Below are positions 25,621-34,212 of a stretch of DNA of 40,962 nucleotides, piece after piece. Numbering within the stretch: the first letter of the stretch is position 1; every line of letters begins with the position of its first letter. The notes below the pieces were generated by a model. That model did not search any database, was not told the origin of the DNA, and worked only from the letters and a program-made list of their open reading frames with translations. The stretch lies in the NCBI GenBank assembly GCA_017540815.1, contig JAFYAI010000155.1, forward strand, positions 1 to 40,962. Reading direction: 5' to 3'. Source of the stretch: Spirochaetales bacterium. GTDB lineage: Bacteria; Spirochaetota; GWE2-31-10; MWDO01. Both the position numbers and the translations under genes were made by a program.

Positions 25621-26586
25621 TTATTCCAAGAATGTATCTTCCGGTTTGCCCATTACAATATTGAGATTCTGAACTGCTGCACCGCTTGCACCTTTGCCGA
25701 GATTATCCAGCTGCGACACAAGGAGAATCTGATCATCATTGCCGAAGACATTGACTTGCAGATTGTTGGTATTATTGCAGCCGAGAGCATTCAAGAAATT
25801 GCCGTCAAGTGATGCGTTGTTCTCGAAGTCATTGACCTGTACAAATTTTGCTTCCTTATAGTAGTTTTTATAAAACTCGCACAATTGTGCCGGAGTCATC
25901 GGCTTCGCCAAAAGGCGAGTGACGATTGGGATTGCGACCAACATTCCGCGGTAGTAGTTGCACACACTTGGCACGAAGATTGGTGCGTATTTCAGACCAT
26001 TTCGCATCTGCATCTCAGGCACATGCTTGTGAGTCAGTCCGAGAGCATACATATTAGGTGATGAATACTTGATCTTAGCAGCCTCATCGTCGGACTCTAT
26101 TACATTAATCAATTTCTTGCCGGCACCGCTGTAGCCAGATATTGCATTGCATGTTACAGGGAAGTCATCCTGCATAATGCCGCATTTAACAATCGGGTAT
26201 ATTAATGATGCGAATCCTGAAGCGTAACAACCCGGATTGCTTATTCTGTTTGATGCAGCGATTGCCTTGCGATGCTCCGGACTTAACTCTGGAAATCCGT
26301 AGGCCCAATCAGGATTGGTTCTATGAGCGGTACTTGCATCGATAATCTTTGTATGATTATTGTCGGGATTGACAAGTGATACAGATTCCTTGGCTGCCAC
26401 ATCCGGCAGGCAGAGAATGGTTATATCCGAATCATTGATGAATTTGCGTCGTTCATCGGCATCCTTGCGTTTGTCGCTGTCGATACGCATTATCTCTACA
26501 TCATCACGCCTTTGCAGACGCTCGTTAATCTCTAATCCTGTTGTTCCCTCTTGTCCGTCTATAAATATTTTATATTTGTTTGGCAT
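25621..26586 (-). CDS. argC: N-acetyl-gamma-glutamyl-phosphate reductase, type 2
   Basis: A 321-aa type 2 ArgC. The N-terminus 'FIDGQEGTTGLEINERL' is the short NADP-binding loop characteristic of this type, and 'NPGCYASGF' (about residue 117) contains the active-site Cys. It reduces N-acetyl-glutamyl phosphate to the semialdehyde, the third step of arginine/ornithine synthesis. No other arg gene is in the window. The start is supported by AGGAG, and the promoter is at 26605-26632. One copy of the repeated palindrome GCACAATTGTGC lies at 25879-25890 inside the gene, read there as Ala-Gln-Leu-Cys. Confidence 0.95.
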   Translation of the reverse strand: MPNKYKIFIDGQEGTTGLEINERLQRRDDVEIMRIDSDKRKDADERRKFINDSDITILCLPDVAAKESVSLVNPDNNHTKIIDASTAHRTNPDWAYGFPELSPEHRKAIAASNRISNPGCYASGFASLIYPIVKCGIMQDDFPVTCNAISGYSGAGKKLINVIESDDEAAKIKYSSPNMYALGLTHKHVPEMQMRNGLKYAPIFVPSVCNYYRGMLVAIPIVTRLLAKPMTPAQLCEFYKNYYKEAKFVQVNDFENNASLDGNFLNALGCNNTNNLQVNVFGNDDQILLVSQLDNLGKGASGAAVQNLNIVMGKPEDTFLE

Positions 26587-26604
26587 AGTTGTCTCCTAAG
26601 TATA

Positions 26605-26632
26605 ATTATAACAAAAAATCCGAAAAAATCAA
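26605..26632 (-). promoter_or_regulatory. argC promoter
   Basis: Read on the minus strand: TTGATT (26632-26627), 16-base spacer TTTTCGGATTTTTTGT and TATAAT (26610-26605). No ArgR-like box is evident. Confidence 0.85.
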
Positions 26633-26671
26633 TAGATTTTTTCTGGATTTTCTGAAATTTATAGTAGTAAT

Positions 26672-26693
26672 TTTCGGATTTTTTTGTTATATT
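26672..26693 (+). promoter_or_regulatory. Promoter of the NtrC-type gene, leaderless start
   Basis: Spacer TTTCGGATTTTTTTGT followed by TATATT (26688-26693); the -35 is weak. The ATG at 26700 is 7 bases downstream of the -10 box, where transcription should begin, and no Shine-Dalgarno sequence fits before it. Confidence 0.65.
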
Positions 26694-26699
26694 ATCCTT

Positions 26700-28088
26700 A
26701 TGAAGATACTAATTATTGATGATGAACAAGGCATACGGGACATTCTTACTGATATTCTGAATGATGAAGGTCATAAGGTGTTTTCTGCCGCTGACGGCGA
26801 GGAAGGGCTTGCTCTGCTCAAGACTAATGAGGTTGAGCTTGTCCTGCTTGATGTGTGGATGCCCAATCTTGGCGGACTTGAGACACTTGAAGTGATTCGG
26901 CGAGATTATCCGAATGTGACAGTTGTGATGATGAGCGGTCATGCAATGATTGACCACGCTGTAACAGCGACGAAACTTGGTGCTCATGATTTCCTGGAGA
27001 AACCGCTGGCTCTGAAGAAAGTTTTGGATATGGTGGACAGTGTTGCAGAGCTGAGAGCGAAGTCTGCTGCAAAACCGAATATCGCAGAAAGTCATGATCC
27101 GATGCTTGGGGATTCTTCGTCAATGAGCAGTATTCGTGCGACGATTGACAAGACTGCCAAAAGTGATGCTCGCATTCTCATACTTGGTGAGAATGGTTCT
27201 GGTAAAGAACTGATTGCCCGTGAGATCCACGAGAAGTCGCTGCGAGCGGATAAGCCGTTTGTTGGTGTCAATTGTGCTGCGATTCCGGACAATCTTATCG
27301 AATCGGAATTATTCGGTCATGTGAAAGGTGCGTTTACAGGCGCATCCGCTGACCGCGATGGTAAGTTCAAACTTGCCGACGGCGGCACGATATTCTTAGA
27401 CGAAGTGGCAGATATGTCTCTGCCAGCACAGGCTAAGGTGCTTCGTGTTTTGCAGGAGATGACTCTTACGCCGATTGGTTCATCGCAGAATGCTAAGATA
27501 AATGTTCGTGTAATCTCTGCTACTAATAAAGATCTCAAAGCAGAAGTGACAGCCGGTCGTTTCCGCGAGGATTTGTATTATCGGCTGAATGTTGTGCAGA
27601 TTAATGTGCCGTCACTGCGGCAGCGAAAGGAAGATATTCCGACGCTGATTAACTATTTTGCACAGAAACTTGTCGAGACGACACCTATTGTCCGCAAGGA
27701 GTTTACGCCGGAAGCAATGGTGTGTATGCAGGAATATCGCTGGCCGGGCAACATTCGGCAGCTTCGGAATATTGTAGAGCGGCTGATGATACTCAGTCCG
27801 GGAGATGCGATTACACCTGATGATGTGAAGTCTAATCTTGACGAAGAGGCGAAAGTTCCGACAAGCATTACTTCGACCGACTATATGTCGAAGTATGAGG
27901 ATAAGAGTCTCAACTCTGCGAAGGACGAGTTTGAGAAGGACTTCATTGAGAAGCGTCTTATCGAGAATGACTTTAATCTGGCGAAGGCTGCCAAAGCACT
28001 TGGCGTGTTCCCAAGCAATATGTATGCGAAGATTAGCAAATTGGGCATTGATTTGGATAAACTTCGGGCATCCGTTAAGGCTGACTGA
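26700..28088 (+). CDS. NtrC-family sigma-54-dependent response regulator
   Basis: A 462-aa protein with three domains. Receiver, residues 1-120: Asp7/Asp8, phosphoacceptor Asp51 in 'LVLLDVWMP', Ser in 'MMSGHAM', Lys in 'FLEKPLA'. AAA+ domain, about 135-375: Walker A 'GENGSGKE', the sigma-54 contact loop 'GAFTGA' in 'ESELFGHVKGAFTGASA', Walker B 'GGTIFLDEVADM', and 'WPGNIRQLRNIVERL'. Fis-type helix-turn-helix at the C-terminus: 'NDFNLAKAAKALGVFPSNMYAKISKLGI'. It should activate sigma-54 promoters after phosphorylation; its kinase and targets are not in the window. I choose the ATG at 26700; upstream codons belong to the promoter. An FHA protein gene follows 14 bases later. Confidence 0.95.
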   Translation: MKILIIDDEQGIRDILTDILNDEGHKVFSAADGEEGLALLKTNEVELVLLDVWMPNLGGLETLEVIRRDYPNVTVVMMSGHAMIDHAVTATKLGAHDFLEKPLALKKVLDMVDSVAELRAKSAAKPNIAESHDPMLGDSSSMSSIRATIDKTAKSDARILILGENGSGKELIAREIHEKSLRADKPFVGVNCAAIPDNLIESELFGHVKGAFTGASADRDGKFKLADGGTIFLDEVADMSLPAQAKVLRVLQEMTLTPIGSSQNAKINVRVISATNKDLKAEVTAGRFREDLYYRLNVVQINVPSLRQRKEDIPTLINYFAQKLVETTPIVRKEFTPEAMVCMQEYRWPGNIRQLRNIVERLMILSPGDAITPDDVKSNLDEEAKVPTSITSTDYMSKYEDKSLNSAKDEFEKDFIEKRLIENDFNLAKAAKALGVFPSNMYAKISKLGIDLDKLRASVKAD

Positions 28089-28102
28089 AAAAGGAGACTG
28101 AT

Positions 28103-28534
28103 ATGATATGCAAAAACTGTAATGCTGAGATTGATGAGAATGCAGAATATTGTCCTGTTTGTAATGTTTATATCAATTCTGCACAGATGGAGACGAGAGA
28201 AATCAAGATGAAACAGACATATCTGCTTGTGCTTGATTCAGGAGCGAAGTTTAACATTATGCCTGAGAATGGCACTCATATCACAGTCGGCAGAACGGAT
28301 CTTGCTACGCATCCCGATATTGATCTCGGTCCTTACGATGATGGTCCGTATATTTCCCGACATCACGGAGAGTTTTTCGAGGAAGACGGGCAGCTTTACT
28401 ACCTCAGCACAGGCAAGAATGGCACGAAGATTAACGATCAGAAATGTGGCGATGAGCCAATTAAAATTTCATCAGGTGATGAGATGATGTTCGACAGTGT
28501 GCATGGCAGAATTGTGACTTCCGAAGAGTTTTAA
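28103..28534 (+). CDS. Zinc-ribbon plus FHA domain protein
   Basis: A 143-aa protein. Residues 1-25 form a short zinc ribbon (CxxC at 3-6, CPVC at about 18-21). Residues about 40-140 are an FHA domain with 'VGRTD', 'ISRHHGEF' (the phosphothreonine-binding Ser-Arg-His) and 'TGKNGTKIN'. It binds a phosphothreonine peptide. It follows the NtrC-type gene with an AAGGAGA site and is probably cotranscribed, hinting at a link between a Ser/Thr kinase pathway and that regulator, but no such kinase is present here. The convergent next gene ends 15 bases away with no clear terminator between them. Confidence 0.9.
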   Translation: MICKNCNAEIDENAEYCPVCNVYINSAQMETREIKMKQTYLLVLDSGAKFNIMPENGTHITVGRTDLATHPDIDLGPYDDGPYISRHHGEFFEEDGQLYYLSTGKNGTKINDQKCGDEPIKISSGDEMMFDSVHGRIVTSEEF

Positions 28535-28549
28535 GATAAATTTTATCAT

Positions 28550-29131
28550 TTAGTGAGATGAATACCCGTGTTTGCGGTGATATTTGCACGGATAGCGGAA
28601 TGTATAGTCACCATCTGAGATAACGAAGTCGCCGCCTTCACAAATTATAGTGAGCGTCTCTTGGCATAGAATTTCTTCGGAGAGAATCTTCTTGTATGTT
28701 GGCAGAATTGTTTGCCGAATTGCTACAGAAGTTTTGTAGTTTGTATTATCATCGTCGTATATATAGAATGTAACATGCTCAGCAGACATGTGGATTGTTT
28801 GGACAACCTTTTGTGAGATCATCAGATTACCTGAAATCAGTATTGAAGTGTTCATAAGCGTAAAATGCAGAAAGAAAATAGCTAATGTGAAAATAATTCT
28901 TGATGTATAATAAATCCATTGGTTGGAAGTGAAAAAATCGTATTGCCAAAATGCTTGTGTAATGCGGATAACGAAATAAATACCGCCAGAAAATAGCATA
29001 ACAGTCGCACATCGCTGAAATGTCTCAACCTCAGGAATCAAAGACATCATTGAAATGAGAAAACAGAGAATGTAAGTAGCATCCAAATATATAATATATT
29101 GAATGCGTTTATCTGCGTAAGTTAGTCCCAT
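28550..29131 (-). CDS. Membrane protein of unknown function, 193 aa
   Basis: Four hydrophobic segments in the first 115 residues ('YIIYLDATYILCFLISMMSL', 'VMLFSGGIYFVIRI', 'WIYYTSRIIFTLAIFFLHF' and 'LMNTSILISGNLMI', the last weak) are followed by a soluble C-terminal domain of about 75 residues, predicted beta-rich ('AEHVTFYIYDDDNTNYKTSV', 'ETLTIICEGGDFVISDGDYTF'). No family recognised. The promoter is at 29138-29166, and the ATG lies directly at the expected transcription start with no ribosome binding site. Confidence 0.6.
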   Translation of the reverse strand: MGLTYADKRIQYIIYLDATYILCFLISMMSLIPEVETFQRCATVMLFSGGIYFVIRITQAFWQYDFFTSNQWIYYTSRIIFTLAIFFLHFTLMNTSILISGNLMISQKVVQTIHMSAEHVTFYIYDDDNTNYKTSVAIRQTILPTYKKILSEEILCQETLTIICEGGDFVISDGDYTFRYPCKYHRKHGYSSH

Positions 29132-29137
29132 ATTTCT

Positions 29138-29166
29138 ATTATAAAATAAATTTTTCCGAATAGCAA
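29138..29166 (-). promoter_or_regulatory. Promoter of the 193-aa membrane protein gene
   Basis: Read on the minus strand: TTGCTA (29166-29161), 17-base spacer, TATAAT (29143-29138). The start codon begins 7 bases beyond the -10 box. Confidence 0.75.
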
Positions 29167-29223
29167 TAAATTTACAAAAAAATTAATTTATTAAAATTTC
29201 AAGAGACAAAACATATAAAATTT

Positions 29224-29297
29224 ATTATAATATAAGTGCGGATTTTGGACTGTCCGCCGAAGGCGGACAGTCCAAAATCCGGACATTATATTATAAT
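29224..29297. repeat. 74-bp nested inverted repeat before the thioredoxin gene
   Basis: Inner arms of 20 bp are perfect (29239-29258 / 29262-29281) with a GAA loop. Outer arms of 11 bp, ATTATAATATA / TATATTATAAT, are also perfect (29224-29234 / 29287-29297). Each outer arm contains TATAAT, the right one only 15 bases before the thioredoxin start codon. Confidence 0.9.
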
Positions 29298-29311
29298 ACA
29301 AAGGTGTGTAT

Positions 29312-29701
29312 ATGAAGAGGTATTTAGTTTTATTATTCTTGATTATGAGTATGATGGTATTTGCTCAAGATAGTACAGAACCTAAGAATTTGCTGCATCT
29401 TGATGATGAGAGTTTTGATAAGGCAGCGGAGAAAAATTTGATAATCGTGGATTTTTATGCTGATTGGTGCGGACCGTGCCGAATGTTTGCTCCGACTTTT
29501 GTGGAGACAGCTGCGGATTTGTCGGAATACACTTTCGTCAAGGTGAATGTCGATAAAAGCCGCAGTTTGTCAGAGAGATATGATATTCGCTATATTCCTT
29601 ATATTGTGGCGATAAAAGACGGCAAAGTTATATCGAAGTATAACTATAACCGCGGCACGAATAAGACGAATTTCAGCAAGTGGGTGAAGGGTATAAAGTA
29701 A
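29312..29701 (+). CDS. Exported thioredoxin-like protein
   Basis: A 129-aa thioredoxin-fold protein with an N-terminal signal sequence ('MKRYLVLLFLIMSMMVFAQ'), so it works in the periplasm or at the inner membrane. The active site WCGPC is at about residues 52-56 and the cis-Pro is in 'RYIPYIV'. WCGPC is the thioredoxin motif, suggesting a reductant or a redox-maintenance role rather than a DsbA-like oxidase. I start at the ATG at 29312 with AAGG before it; the GTG two codons earlier is weaker. It is the first gene of a four-gene run with gaps of 7, 1 and 18 bases. Confidence 0.92.
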   Translation: MKRYLVLLFLIMSMMVFAQDSTEPKNLLHLDDESFDKAAEKNLIIVDFYADWCGPCRMFAPTFVETAADLSEYTFVKVNVDKSRSLSERYDIRYIPYIVAIKDGKVISKYNYNRGTNKTNFSKWVKGIK

Positions 29702-29708
29702 AGAAATT

Positions 29709-30467
29709 ATGGCTAATATATATGACATAAATAATTTTTGTAGCGAGCTGCTGGAAGCAGTTCGCTACGAAGATATTGCTTTGAACGGCATACAAGTCTC
29801 TAACGATGGAGAGATAAAGAAAATCGGGTTTGCTGTGGATGCCGTCGTTGATACGATTAATGAGGCTGCTCATCAGCATTGTCAGCTGCTCATCACTCAT
29901 CACGGCATTTTCTGGGGTAAGCCTGAGGCGATTGACGGCTCGCACGGCATGAGAGTCAAGAGTCTGATCCGCAATAATATGGGACTCATCAGTTATCATA
30001 TTCCGCTTGATGCAAGTGATATATGCGGCAATAATATCGAAATGTGCCGTCTGCTTGGTCTGACAGACTTGCAGCCGTTTGGGCGGTTCAAGGGGAGTTA
30101 TGTCGGTTATGCAGGACAGACTCAGAATGCTGTGACTATTGATGATGTGTACAGAATGCTTGACTTCGGCAGGAGTCAGCAGCATACTTATCTTGGATTT
30201 GGTAAGAATAAAATTCGCAGAATCGCAGTAGTCAGCGGCGGAGCAGGTCATGATATATATAGTGCCGTTAATCATGGATGTGATCTGTTTATAACGGGTG
30301 AGTGTTCGCATGAGCTGTATCACTATGCTAAGGAGAGCGGCATCAACGGACTGTTCCTCGGTCATTATTGGACTGAGACATTCGGGGTAAAATCTCTGTC
30401 AAATGAGATAAAGAAACAATTCCCCGATATAGAGACTGTGTTTATCGATATGCCGACAGGATTATAA
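29709..30467 (+). CDS. NIF3-like dinuclear metal centre protein
   Basis: A 252-aa member of the NIF3/DUF34 family. Metal-ligand motifs are 'LLITHHGIFWGKP' (about residue 59), the Asp in 'SYHIPLDASDICGNN' and 'FITGECSHELYHYA' plus 'GHYWTETFGV' in the C-terminal half. Members form hexameric toroids with two metal ions per site; GTP cyclohydrolase I type 2 activity is only assigned to some, and the cellular function is unsettled. The preceding thioredoxin gene ends 7 bases before, and the next gene starts one base after its stop, implying translational coupling. Confidence 0.93.
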   Translation: MANIYDINNFCSELLEAVRYEDIALNGIQVSNDGEIKKIGFAVDAVVDTINEAAHQHCQLLITHHGIFWGKPEAIDGSHGMRVKSLIRNNMGLISYHIPLDASDICGNNIEMCRLLGLTDLQPFGRFKGSYVGYAGQTQNAVTIDDVYRMLDFGRSQQHTYLGFGKNKIRRIAVVSGGAGHDIYSAVNHGCDLFITGECSHELYHYAKESGINGLFLGHYWTETFGVKSLSNEIKKQFPDIETVFIDMPTGL

Positions 30468-30468
30468 G

Positions 30469-31386
30469 ATGACAGAGCATTTCACGGAATACGAACACTG
30501 CACATTATGTCCGCGTAACTGCGGCGTGAATCGATACGAGAAAGTCGGCTTCTGCGGAGAGTCCGCATCGCTAAGTATCGACAGTTTTCTTCTGCATTTC
30601 GGAGAAGAGCCGCCGATCACGCACCGACACGGTTCAGGGACGGTATTTTTCAATGGATGCTCGCTGCGATGCCCTTATTGTCAGAATATGCAGATTAGTC
30701 AGCAGCCGGTGCGTCCGAATGTCTATACTATGGAAGATTTTGTTTCCGGATTGGAGCGGCTCATCGAGCAGGGTGCTGAGAATCTCAACTTTGTGACTCC
30801 TGACCATTATCTGCCGCACATTATTGAGGCGGTGAAAGTGCTGCGTAAGAATGGGGTAGACATTCCTACTGTATATAACTGCAGCGGCTATGATACATTG
30901 GACAATCTCAAAGCGGCAGCGGAAGTAATCGACATTTTCTTATTCGACTACAAATATGCCGACAGAGAATGTGCTGCCTACTGCGGAACGCCCAATTATC
31001 CAGATGTGGTCACAAAGGGGCTTGACTTCATTCTGAAAAAGAAGGGCAATCTAAAGTTAAATGATGACGGCAAGGCGATAAGCGGCACAATTGTGCGTCA
31101 TTTGGTGCTGCCGACATTTACAGAGAACTCTGTCGAAGTGTTGAATAATCTCTATTTCGATTATGGGAATGACATTACGCTTAGCATTATGGCTCAGTAT
31201 GATCCTAAGTATCTCAAACCTGGATTGGATAGACTGAATAGGCGGCTGACATTCGCGGAATATGAAGAAGTTGTCAGTCTTGCTGATAATCTCGGATTTC
31301 ACAATGCGTATATACAGGATCTGCCGGCAGAGCAAGACGAATACACTCCGGATTTTACCGAGAAGAGCAATTTCGGCAAATTCTGA
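30469..31386 (+). CDS. PflX-like radical SAM protein (COG1313 type)
   Basis: A 305-aa radical SAM enzyme. The 4Fe-4S/SAM motif is CSLRCPYC (Cys64, Cys68, Cys71, CxxxCxxC). It is preceded by a Cys-rich N-terminus 'CTLCPRNCGVNRYEKVGFCG' (Cys11, 14, 18, 29) typical of the PflA-related proteins annotated as PflX. 'FDYKYADRECAAYCGTPNYP' is also family-typical. No pyruvate formate-lyase gene is adjacent, so the substrate of activation is unknown. The start overlaps the previous operon gene region with one base between them. The palindrome GCACAATTGTGC is at 31085-31096 within 'SGTIVRHL'. Confidence 0.88.
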   Translation: MTEHFTEYEHCTLCPRNCGVNRYEKVGFCGESASLSIDSFLLHFGEEPPITHRHGSGTVFFNGCSLRCPYCQNMQISQQPVRPNVYTMEDFVSGLERLIEQGAENLNFVTPDHYLPHIIEAVKVLRKNGVDIPTVYNCSGYDTLDNLKAAAEVIDIFLFDYKYADRECAAYCGTPNYPDVVTKGLDFILKKKGNLKLNDDGKAISGTIVRHLVLPTFTENSVEVLNNLYFDYGNDITLSIMAQYDPKYLKPGLDRLNRRLTFAEYEEVVSLADNLGFHNAYIQDLPAEQDEYTPDFTEKSNFGKF

Positions 31387-31404
31387 AATTATGAAGGAAA
31401 TATT

Positions 31405-32811
31405 ATGACACCAAAAGAAATCTACAGTTTAATAAGCAGTCTTAATAAAATCTTTGATATTGTTCGTGTCGTCGATCCGCAGCTGATGGAAGTTATCGTT
31501 GTGAACAGTAACGGCAGTGTCTTTACCGATAAGTTTAAATGCCATGAAGTATGGAATAAAACAGATAGATGTGAGAATTGTATCTCGCTGAAAGCATGCC
31601 GCACCAGATCTCGTCAGGAGAAGTTTGAGTTTATCGGTGATGAAGTCTATCATGTTACTGTCAAGCCTATGGATATAGGCGGCAGCACTTATGCTTTGGA
31701 GATCGTCTCTCATGTCGAGGATAATGTTCTGATTAATGCTTTCGGCAAAGAGCATTTCGCTGCAATAGTGAATAAGATTAATCATCAGTATGCACTAAAT
31801 GCAAATGGAGAGGCTTCTCTTTTAGAGAATGAATGCAATATCGAAGAAATAATGCAGTCAGTTACGAATGAAGATCAGCCTACAACAGGAAATCTTGCCA
31901 ATATGAAGATTCTTCTTGCTGATGATGATACCGCTGCTGCTGAGACTGCGGCCAAAATGCTGCGGTCAGATGAAGCCGAGATTTTAACGGTGAATAGCGG
32001 TATCGATGCGATTAATGCTTTTACACATTCTGATGATCTGTTTGATGCGATCCTGCTCAATGTCGATATGCCTAAGACGAGCGGCATTGAAGCGGCGAAG
32101 ATTATTCGGAATATGGATCTGCCTTATGCCGATGCGATACCGCTTATTGCAGTGTCAGATAAAGATGATGATGAACTGAAGAAAATCTGTATTGACGCAG
32201 GTATGAACGGACTCATCAAGAAGCCGCTTACTCTTGCTGCTGTTACGCGTGCCATGATGGGCTGCATGAAAAATCAGTCGGATATGCTTCGTCAGAAACT
32301 TATTGCCTCGAAGCAGTGTGCAAATGTCGATCATTTGACTGGTGTCCGCAACATTACTGCATATACCGAGATGATCAGTGAGTTGACTGAGAATATTAAG
32401 ACTCATTCTGATTTCACTTTCGCAATTGTGCTGTTTGATATTAACGGACTGAAAACTATTAATGACACTTACGGTCATGATGTTGGTGATACATTTGTTA
32501 AGAATTGTTGTCATATTATTTGTGAGGTGTTCAAGCATAGTCCTGTGTTCCGCATTGGCGGAGATGAGTTTGCAACTGTGCTTCGCGGTGATGACTATAA
32601 TAATAAAGATCTGCTTATGAAAGAGATAGAGGAGCGAGTCGCCTTCGCAGAGAAGATTTCTGATGTTTCGGAAGGAGCAGCGTCATTTGCTTATGGCATA
32701 GCAGAATATGACAGCAGCACTGATGATGGTGCAGCACAAGTGATTAAGCGAGCGAATGAGCAGATGCTTGAACGCAAAAGCGTGATGAAGTTCTCAAAGT
32801 GGGGGAGTTAA
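31405..32811 (+). CDS. Sensor/pseudo-receiver/GGDEF diguanylate cyclase
   Basis: A 468-aa protein with three parts. Residues 1-110: PAS-like input domain with a Cys/His cluster 'CHEVWNKTDRCENCISLKAC' (Cys46, 56, 59, 65), a possible metal or redox site. Residues 167-285: receiver domain with the acidic 'LADDD' pocket, Ser in 'IAVSDKD' and Lys in 'LIKKPLT', but Asn219 where the phosphoacceptor Asp should be ('DAILLNVDMP', codon AAT 32059-32061). Residues 310-468: GGDEF domain with intact GGDEF at 385-389 and no RxxD inhibitory site upstream. It probably makes cyclic di-GMP under control of the input domain rather than of phosphorylation. It is the last gene of the operon and ends at a terminator. 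Confidence 0.92.
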   Translation: MTPKEIYSLISSLNKIFDIVRVVDPQLMEVIVVNSNGSVFTDKFKCHEVWNKTDRCENCISLKACRTRSRQEKFEFIGDEVYHVTVKPMDIGGSTYALEIVSHVEDNVLINAFGKEHFAAIVNKINHQYALNANGEASLLENECNIEEIMQSVTNEDQPTTGNLANMKILLADDDTAAAETAAKMLRSDEAEILTVNSGIDAINAFTHSDDLFDAILLNVDMPKTSGIEAAKIIRNMDLPYADAIPLIAVSDKDDDELKKICIDAGMNGLIKKPLTLAAVTRAMMGCMKNQSDMLRQKLIASKQCANVDHLTGVRNITAYTEMISELTENIKTHSDFTFAIVLFDINGLKTINDTYGHDVGDTFVKNCCHIICEVFKHSPVFRIGGDEFATVLRGDDYNNKDLLMKEIEERVAFAEKISDVSEGAASFAYGIAEYDSSTDDGAAQVIKRANEQMLERKSVMKFSKWGS

Positions 32812-32812
32812 T

Positions 32813-32852
32813 AAAAAAAATGAGCTTTCCATTAGGAAATCTCATTTTTTTT
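32813..32852. terminator. Bidirectional intrinsic terminator
   Basis: AAAAAAAATGAG...CTCATTTTTTTT with an inner TTTCC / GGAAA pair and one mismatch. It lies between the convergent GGDEF and phosphohexomutase genes. Confidence 0.88.
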
Positions 32853-32853
32853 A

Positions 32854-34194
32854 TTATAATTTTATTATTTCCTTTGCTTTAGTGATCAATTCTTCAGCTT
32901 GTCTCTCATCAACCGACTCGGCGAAAATCCTCACAATCGGCTCGGTGTTGCTCTTGCGGACGAGCAGCCACTTATCAGGAAAATCTACTCTTATACCGTC
33001 GCGGCAGTCAAACTCTGCCGTTGGATAAGTTTGTCGGAACTGTTGCTCTGCTGCGGATAAGTCAAGATCTGTAATGTCAAACTTCTTCTTAATCAGCTGA
33101 TACTGCGGCAGCTCTGCGACAATCTCTGCAAGCGTCTTTCCGGTCTGCGTCAGCATCTCCAATATGAATGCAATGCCGACGCTTGCGTCACGGCACTTGT
33201 TAATCGCAGTGACGATTATGCCGCCGTTGCCTTCGCCGCCAATCGCAGCGTTAATCGCTTCCATTTTTTCGGTGACATTGATTTCACCTGTCGGCTCTTT
33301 GTAGACCTTGCAGCCGTATTTGTCGGCGATGTCTATCGTAATTCGTGACGAACTTAAGTTTATAACCACATCGGATTTGCCGTGCTTAGCCAGATACTGC
33401 TGCACGCACAGAGCAAGAGTCAGTTCTTCGCAGATAATTGTGCCGCTGCCGTCAGCAATGACAAGCCGATCTCCGTCAGGGTCAAGTGCGAAACCGACAT
33501 CGACTTTGTTATTCTTAATGAGGTCTGACAATTGTGTCAGATTTGCCGGAGTAGGCTCAGGTGTATGAGCAAACAGACCTGTCGGCTCTGTGTTAATGCT
33601 TACAACATTGCAGCCGAATCGCTCAAGCAGACTCAGTGTATGCTCGCCGCCTGCTCCGTTTACAGTGTCAAGAGCGACGGTGAGTTTCTTATTGCGGATG
33701 GATTTCGTATCGACCGCCGCCGTAACGGTGTCGAGGTGAGTCTGAGCAATCTGCCTGTCAATCGAGCAGTGTCCGATGTGTGCATAGTCTGCGTATTTGA
33801 AATCCTTCTTATTATAAACCTCACTCATCTGCTTGAATTGGGCAGGCGAGAGGAACTTGCCGTCGCTGTTTACGAACTTCAACGCATTCCACTGCTGCGG
33901 ATTATGGCTCGCCGTAATGACGATTCCGCCGGCAAACTTATTCTTCTGCACGCCGAACAGCACCACCGGAGTCGGTATTATGCCCATATCGACGACATCC
34001 CTTCCGCTGAATGTGATAATACTCTTCACGAGATCCAATATCATCGGACCTGTTACACGAGAGTCTCGCCCGATAAGTATCGGACCGTCCGGCAGAATGC
34101 TCAAAAATGCCGAAACATAATCTGTGATAACCTGTGGTGTCAGTGACTCACCGACGATACCGCGTACGACTGATATGGATGCTTTAAGTGACAT
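32854..34194 (-). CDS. Phosphohexomutase (GlmM/phosphomannomutase-like)
   Basis: A 446-aa alpha-D-phosphohexomutase. Domains in order: the catalytic-Ser loop 'TASHNPQQWNALKF' (about residue 88), the metal loop 'DPDGDRLVIADG' (about 230), the sugar-binding loop 'GEGNGG' (about 320) and the phosphate-binding loop 'RKSNTEPIVRIFAES' (about 415). It interconverts hexose 6- and 1-phosphates; glucosamine phosphate is the likeliest substrate from the 'SNTEP' loop, but mannose or glucose cannot be excluded. The start at 34194 is set by AGGAG; an in-frame codon at 34236 overlaps the hairpin at 34213. It lies downstream of an aminotransferase gene. Confidence 0.92.
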   Translation of the reverse strand: MSLKASISVVRGIVGESLTPQVITDYVSAFLSILPDGPILIGRDSRVTGPMILDLVKSIITFSGRDVVDMGIIPTPVVLFGVQKNKFAGGIVITASHNPQQWNALKFVNSDGKFLSPAQFKQMSEVYNKKDFKYADYAHIGHCSIDRQIAQTHLDTVTAAVDTKSIRNKKLTVALDTVNGAGGEHTLSLLERFGCNVVSINTEPTGLFAHTPEPTPANLTQLSDLIKNNKVDVGFALDPDGDRLVIADGSGTIICEELTLALCVQQYLAKHGKSDVVINLSSSRITIDIADKYGCKVYKEPTGEINVTEKMEAINAAIGGEGNGGIIVTAINKCRDASVGIAFILEMLTQTGKTLAEIVAELPQYQLIKKKFDITDLDLSAAEQQFRQTYPTAEFDCRDGIRVDFPDKWLLVRKSNTEPIVRIFAESVDERQAEELITKAKEIIKL

Positions 34195-34212
34195 GAGGGA
34201 CTCCTTATAAAT

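Noticed and set aside
33532..34146. 204-codon plus-strand frame
   Set aside because: Antisense to the phosphohexomutase gene with its motifs intact; a shadow.
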